Positions 6,026 to 6,941 of a DNA stretch of 6,941 bases are shown here, in pieces. A program made the translations under genes and the position numbers. Under the pieces are notes generated by a model. It saw only the letters and a list, made by a program, of their open reading frames with translations, did no database searches and was not told where the DNA came from. Numbering within the stretch: position 1 is the stretch's first letter; the number at the start of each line of letters is the position of its first letter. Origin of the DNA: an uncultured Leucothrix sp. GTDB taxonomy: Bacteria; Pseudomonadota; Gammaproteobacteria; Thiotrichales; Thiotrichaceae. The DNA lies in NCBI GenBank assembly GCA_937923375.1, contig CALAJG010000168.1, positions 1 through 6,941 of the forward strand, read 5' to 3'.

Positions 6026-6394
6026 ATGAAAAATCTCCCCATTTACACCGCAGCCATTTTTATCTCGGCGTTCTCATCAAACACGACTGCAATGGGGGCC
6101 GAAGAAGCTCTGGTCGCAACCGATTCAAAAAGGTTAGTTCTAGCCTTAGATACAGAAGCGCTAGCGCGTTACTTAAACAGAACGGACACCTATACCGCTC
6201 AATATGGAACTTACAAAAGCACCGAAGCGACAACAACGCTGTCCCAAATAAATATTGACGCCGCTAGTAAGAAGTTTAAGAAAGCCAGTAAAGCTTTTAA
6301 GCGACTCACCAGCATTCGTTATAAAAATGGACAAAAAATTAGAGCCAAAATTGGCAAGTCCAGCCTGACCCTAAAGTACACCCGCCCACTCTAA
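6026..6394 (+). CDS. Unrecognised small exported protein with a strongly basic C-terminal half
   Basis: I do not recognise this 122-residue protein. It begins MKNLPIYTAAIFISAFSSNT, a likely Sec signal peptide with hydrophobic core 6-16 and probable cleavage around 22-25 (TTAMGA). The first mature half is mixed in charge. Residues 81-122 contain 15 Lys/Arg and no Asp or Glu. Residues 77-94 have hydrophobic positions I77, A80, F84, A87, F91 and L94 in regular 3-4 spacing, suggesting a cationic amphipathic helix. There are no cysteines. The frame is open upstream to ATG 5912 and TTG 5900, but the ATG at 6026 is preferred because it exposes the signal peptide and has GAGA 6-9 bases upstream. It is the only plus-strand gene, convergent with ffh and divergent from rpsP. 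Possible roles include a periplasmic nucleic-acid, LPS or membrane-binding protein. A chance reading frame is less likely given the signal-like start but is not excluded. Confidence 0.65.
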   Translation: MKNLPIYTAAIFISAFSSNTTAMGAEEALVATDSKRLVLALDTEALARYLNRTDTYTAQYGTYKSTEATTTLSQINIDAASKKFKKASKAFKRLTSIRYKNGQKIRAKIGKSSLTLKYTRPL

Positions 6395-6440
6395 ATATCA
6401 TGCTTATGCTTACTTAATATTAACTGACAGCGTTAGCTGA

Positions 6441-6941
6441 TTACATCCCCGGGAAACCACCGCCCATTCCCGGTGGAAGTTGGCCTTTCATGCCACGCAT
6501 CATTTTCTTAAGGCCGCCACCCGACATTTTCTTCATCATCTTACTCATTTGCTTATGCTGCTTGAGTAGACGATTCACATCCTGTATCTGCAAACCAGCA
6601 CCATTGGCTATTCGACGCTTACGCGAGCCTTTAATAAGATCCGGAAAACGGCGTTCCTGCCGCGTCATTGAGTTAATGATCGCAACCATCTGCTTCACTT
6701 GCTTATTCGTCGTCTCCTGATTCACTGCAGAAGCGAGCTTTCCCGCGCCCGGTAGCTTTTCGACCATGCTACTCATACCACCCATTTTTTCCATTTGCAG
6801 CATTTGAGTACGAAGGTCCTCGAGGTCAAAGCCCTTGCCTTTATTTAGTTTTTTGGCTAGCTGCTGCGCCTGCTTATGGTCAACATTTCGCTGCGCTTCC
6901 TCAACCAAAGAAACAACGTCGCCCATACCCAGTATGCGCGA
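6441..6941 (-). CDS. ffh: Signal recognition particle protein Ffh, C-terminal 166 residues (5' end beyond window)
   Basis: Ffh binds 4.5S RNA and the signal sequences of nascent membrane proteins and delivers ribosomes to FtsY at the inner membrane. The frame is open to the window edge: five codons before the apparent ATG at 6926 read SRILG, matching the Ffh hallmark SRILGMGDVVSLVEEAQ at the G-to-M domain junction. The ATG at 6926 is therefore an internal Met, not a start. This is the methionine-rich M domain. It includes LRTQMLQMEKMGGM of the signal-sequence groove and the RNA-binding segment GSRKRRIANGAG, QDVNRLLKQ and MSKMMKKM. The Gly/Pro/Met tail ends GGGFPGM. The GTPase NG domain, about 290 residues, lies outside. 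No convincing intrinsic terminator follows, so transcripts may run on antisense to the small gene. Confidence 0.97.
   Translation of the reverse strand, partial: SRILGMGDVVSLVEEAQRNVDHKQAQQLAKKLNKGKGFDLEDLRTQMLQMEKMGGMSSMVEKLPGAGKLASAVNQETTNKQVKQMVAIINSMTRQERRFPDLIKGSRKRRIANGAGLQIQDVNRLLKQHKQMSKMMKKMSGGGLKKMMRGMKGQLPPGMGGGFPGM

Noticed and set aside
5833..6042. Minus-strand 69-codon open frame upstream of rpsP
   Set aside because: It overlaps the rpsP promoter and the start of the plus-strand gene, has no ribosome site and shows no recognisable protein features.
6414..6423. Palindrome TTAATATTAA between the orphan gene and ffh as an operator
   Set aside because: A 10-base AT-only palindrome is expected by chance in AT-rich intergenic DNA, and it is not near a start site.
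6449..6476. GC-rich inverted repeats (CCGGGAA/TTCCCGG and CCACCG/CGGTGG) as a terminator for the plus-strand gene
   Set aside because: They lie in Gly/Pro codons at the ffh 3' end, overlap each other, and lack a following T-run.

Overview
The window looks like a chromosomal segment of a free-living gammaproteobacterium. The order ffh, rpsP, rimM, trmD, rplS is the classic proteobacterial SRP/ribosome-maturation cluster. The adjacent mpl-ubiX pair is found in pseudomonad-like gammaproteobacteria, and the encoded proteins are of gammaproteobacterial type. Mpl recycles meso-diaminopimelate-containing murein peptides, which indicates a Gram-negative cell wall. I cannot name the genus. Base composition is moderate, and I see no insertion sequence, phage gene, CRISPR array, tRNA or rRNA.

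Almost everything reads on the minus strand, so transcription runs from high to low coordinates. At the right edge (6441-6941) is the C-terminal third of ffh, cut by the window end. Then comes a single plus-strand gene (6026-6394) for an unrecognised small exported protein that is very basic at its C-terminus. It is convergent with ffh and divergent from rpsP, so it splits the usual ffh-rpsP neighbourhood. The translation operon rpsP-rimM-trmD-rplS follows (5768 down to 3880). It starts from a candidate promoter with a perfect -10 box and a C-rich discriminator, is tightly packed (21, 0 and 2 base gaps), and ends at a textbook intrinsic terminator (3816-3851).

Below the terminator is a monocistronic membrane-anchored PAS-GGDEF-EAL protein (1848-3701). 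Its GGDEF half has lost its metal ligands, while its EAL half keeps all recognisable catalytic residues, so it is probably a cyclic-di-GMP phosphodiesterase. At the left edge lies mpl (375-1742) behind a strong extended -10 promoter, overlapping ubiX (1-375, truncated by the window end) by one base in a TAATG junction.

Functionally the window covers protein targeting (Ffh), 30S and 50S proteins (S16, L19), 30S maturation (RimM), tRNA m1G37 methylation (TrmD), c-di-GMP turnover, murein recycling (Mpl) and prenyl-FMN synthesis for ubiquinone (UbiX). No clearly new multi-gene system is visible. The parts most worth a second look are the orphan basic exported protein with its possible RBS-masking leader, and the GGDEF-EAL protein with a dead cyclase half.
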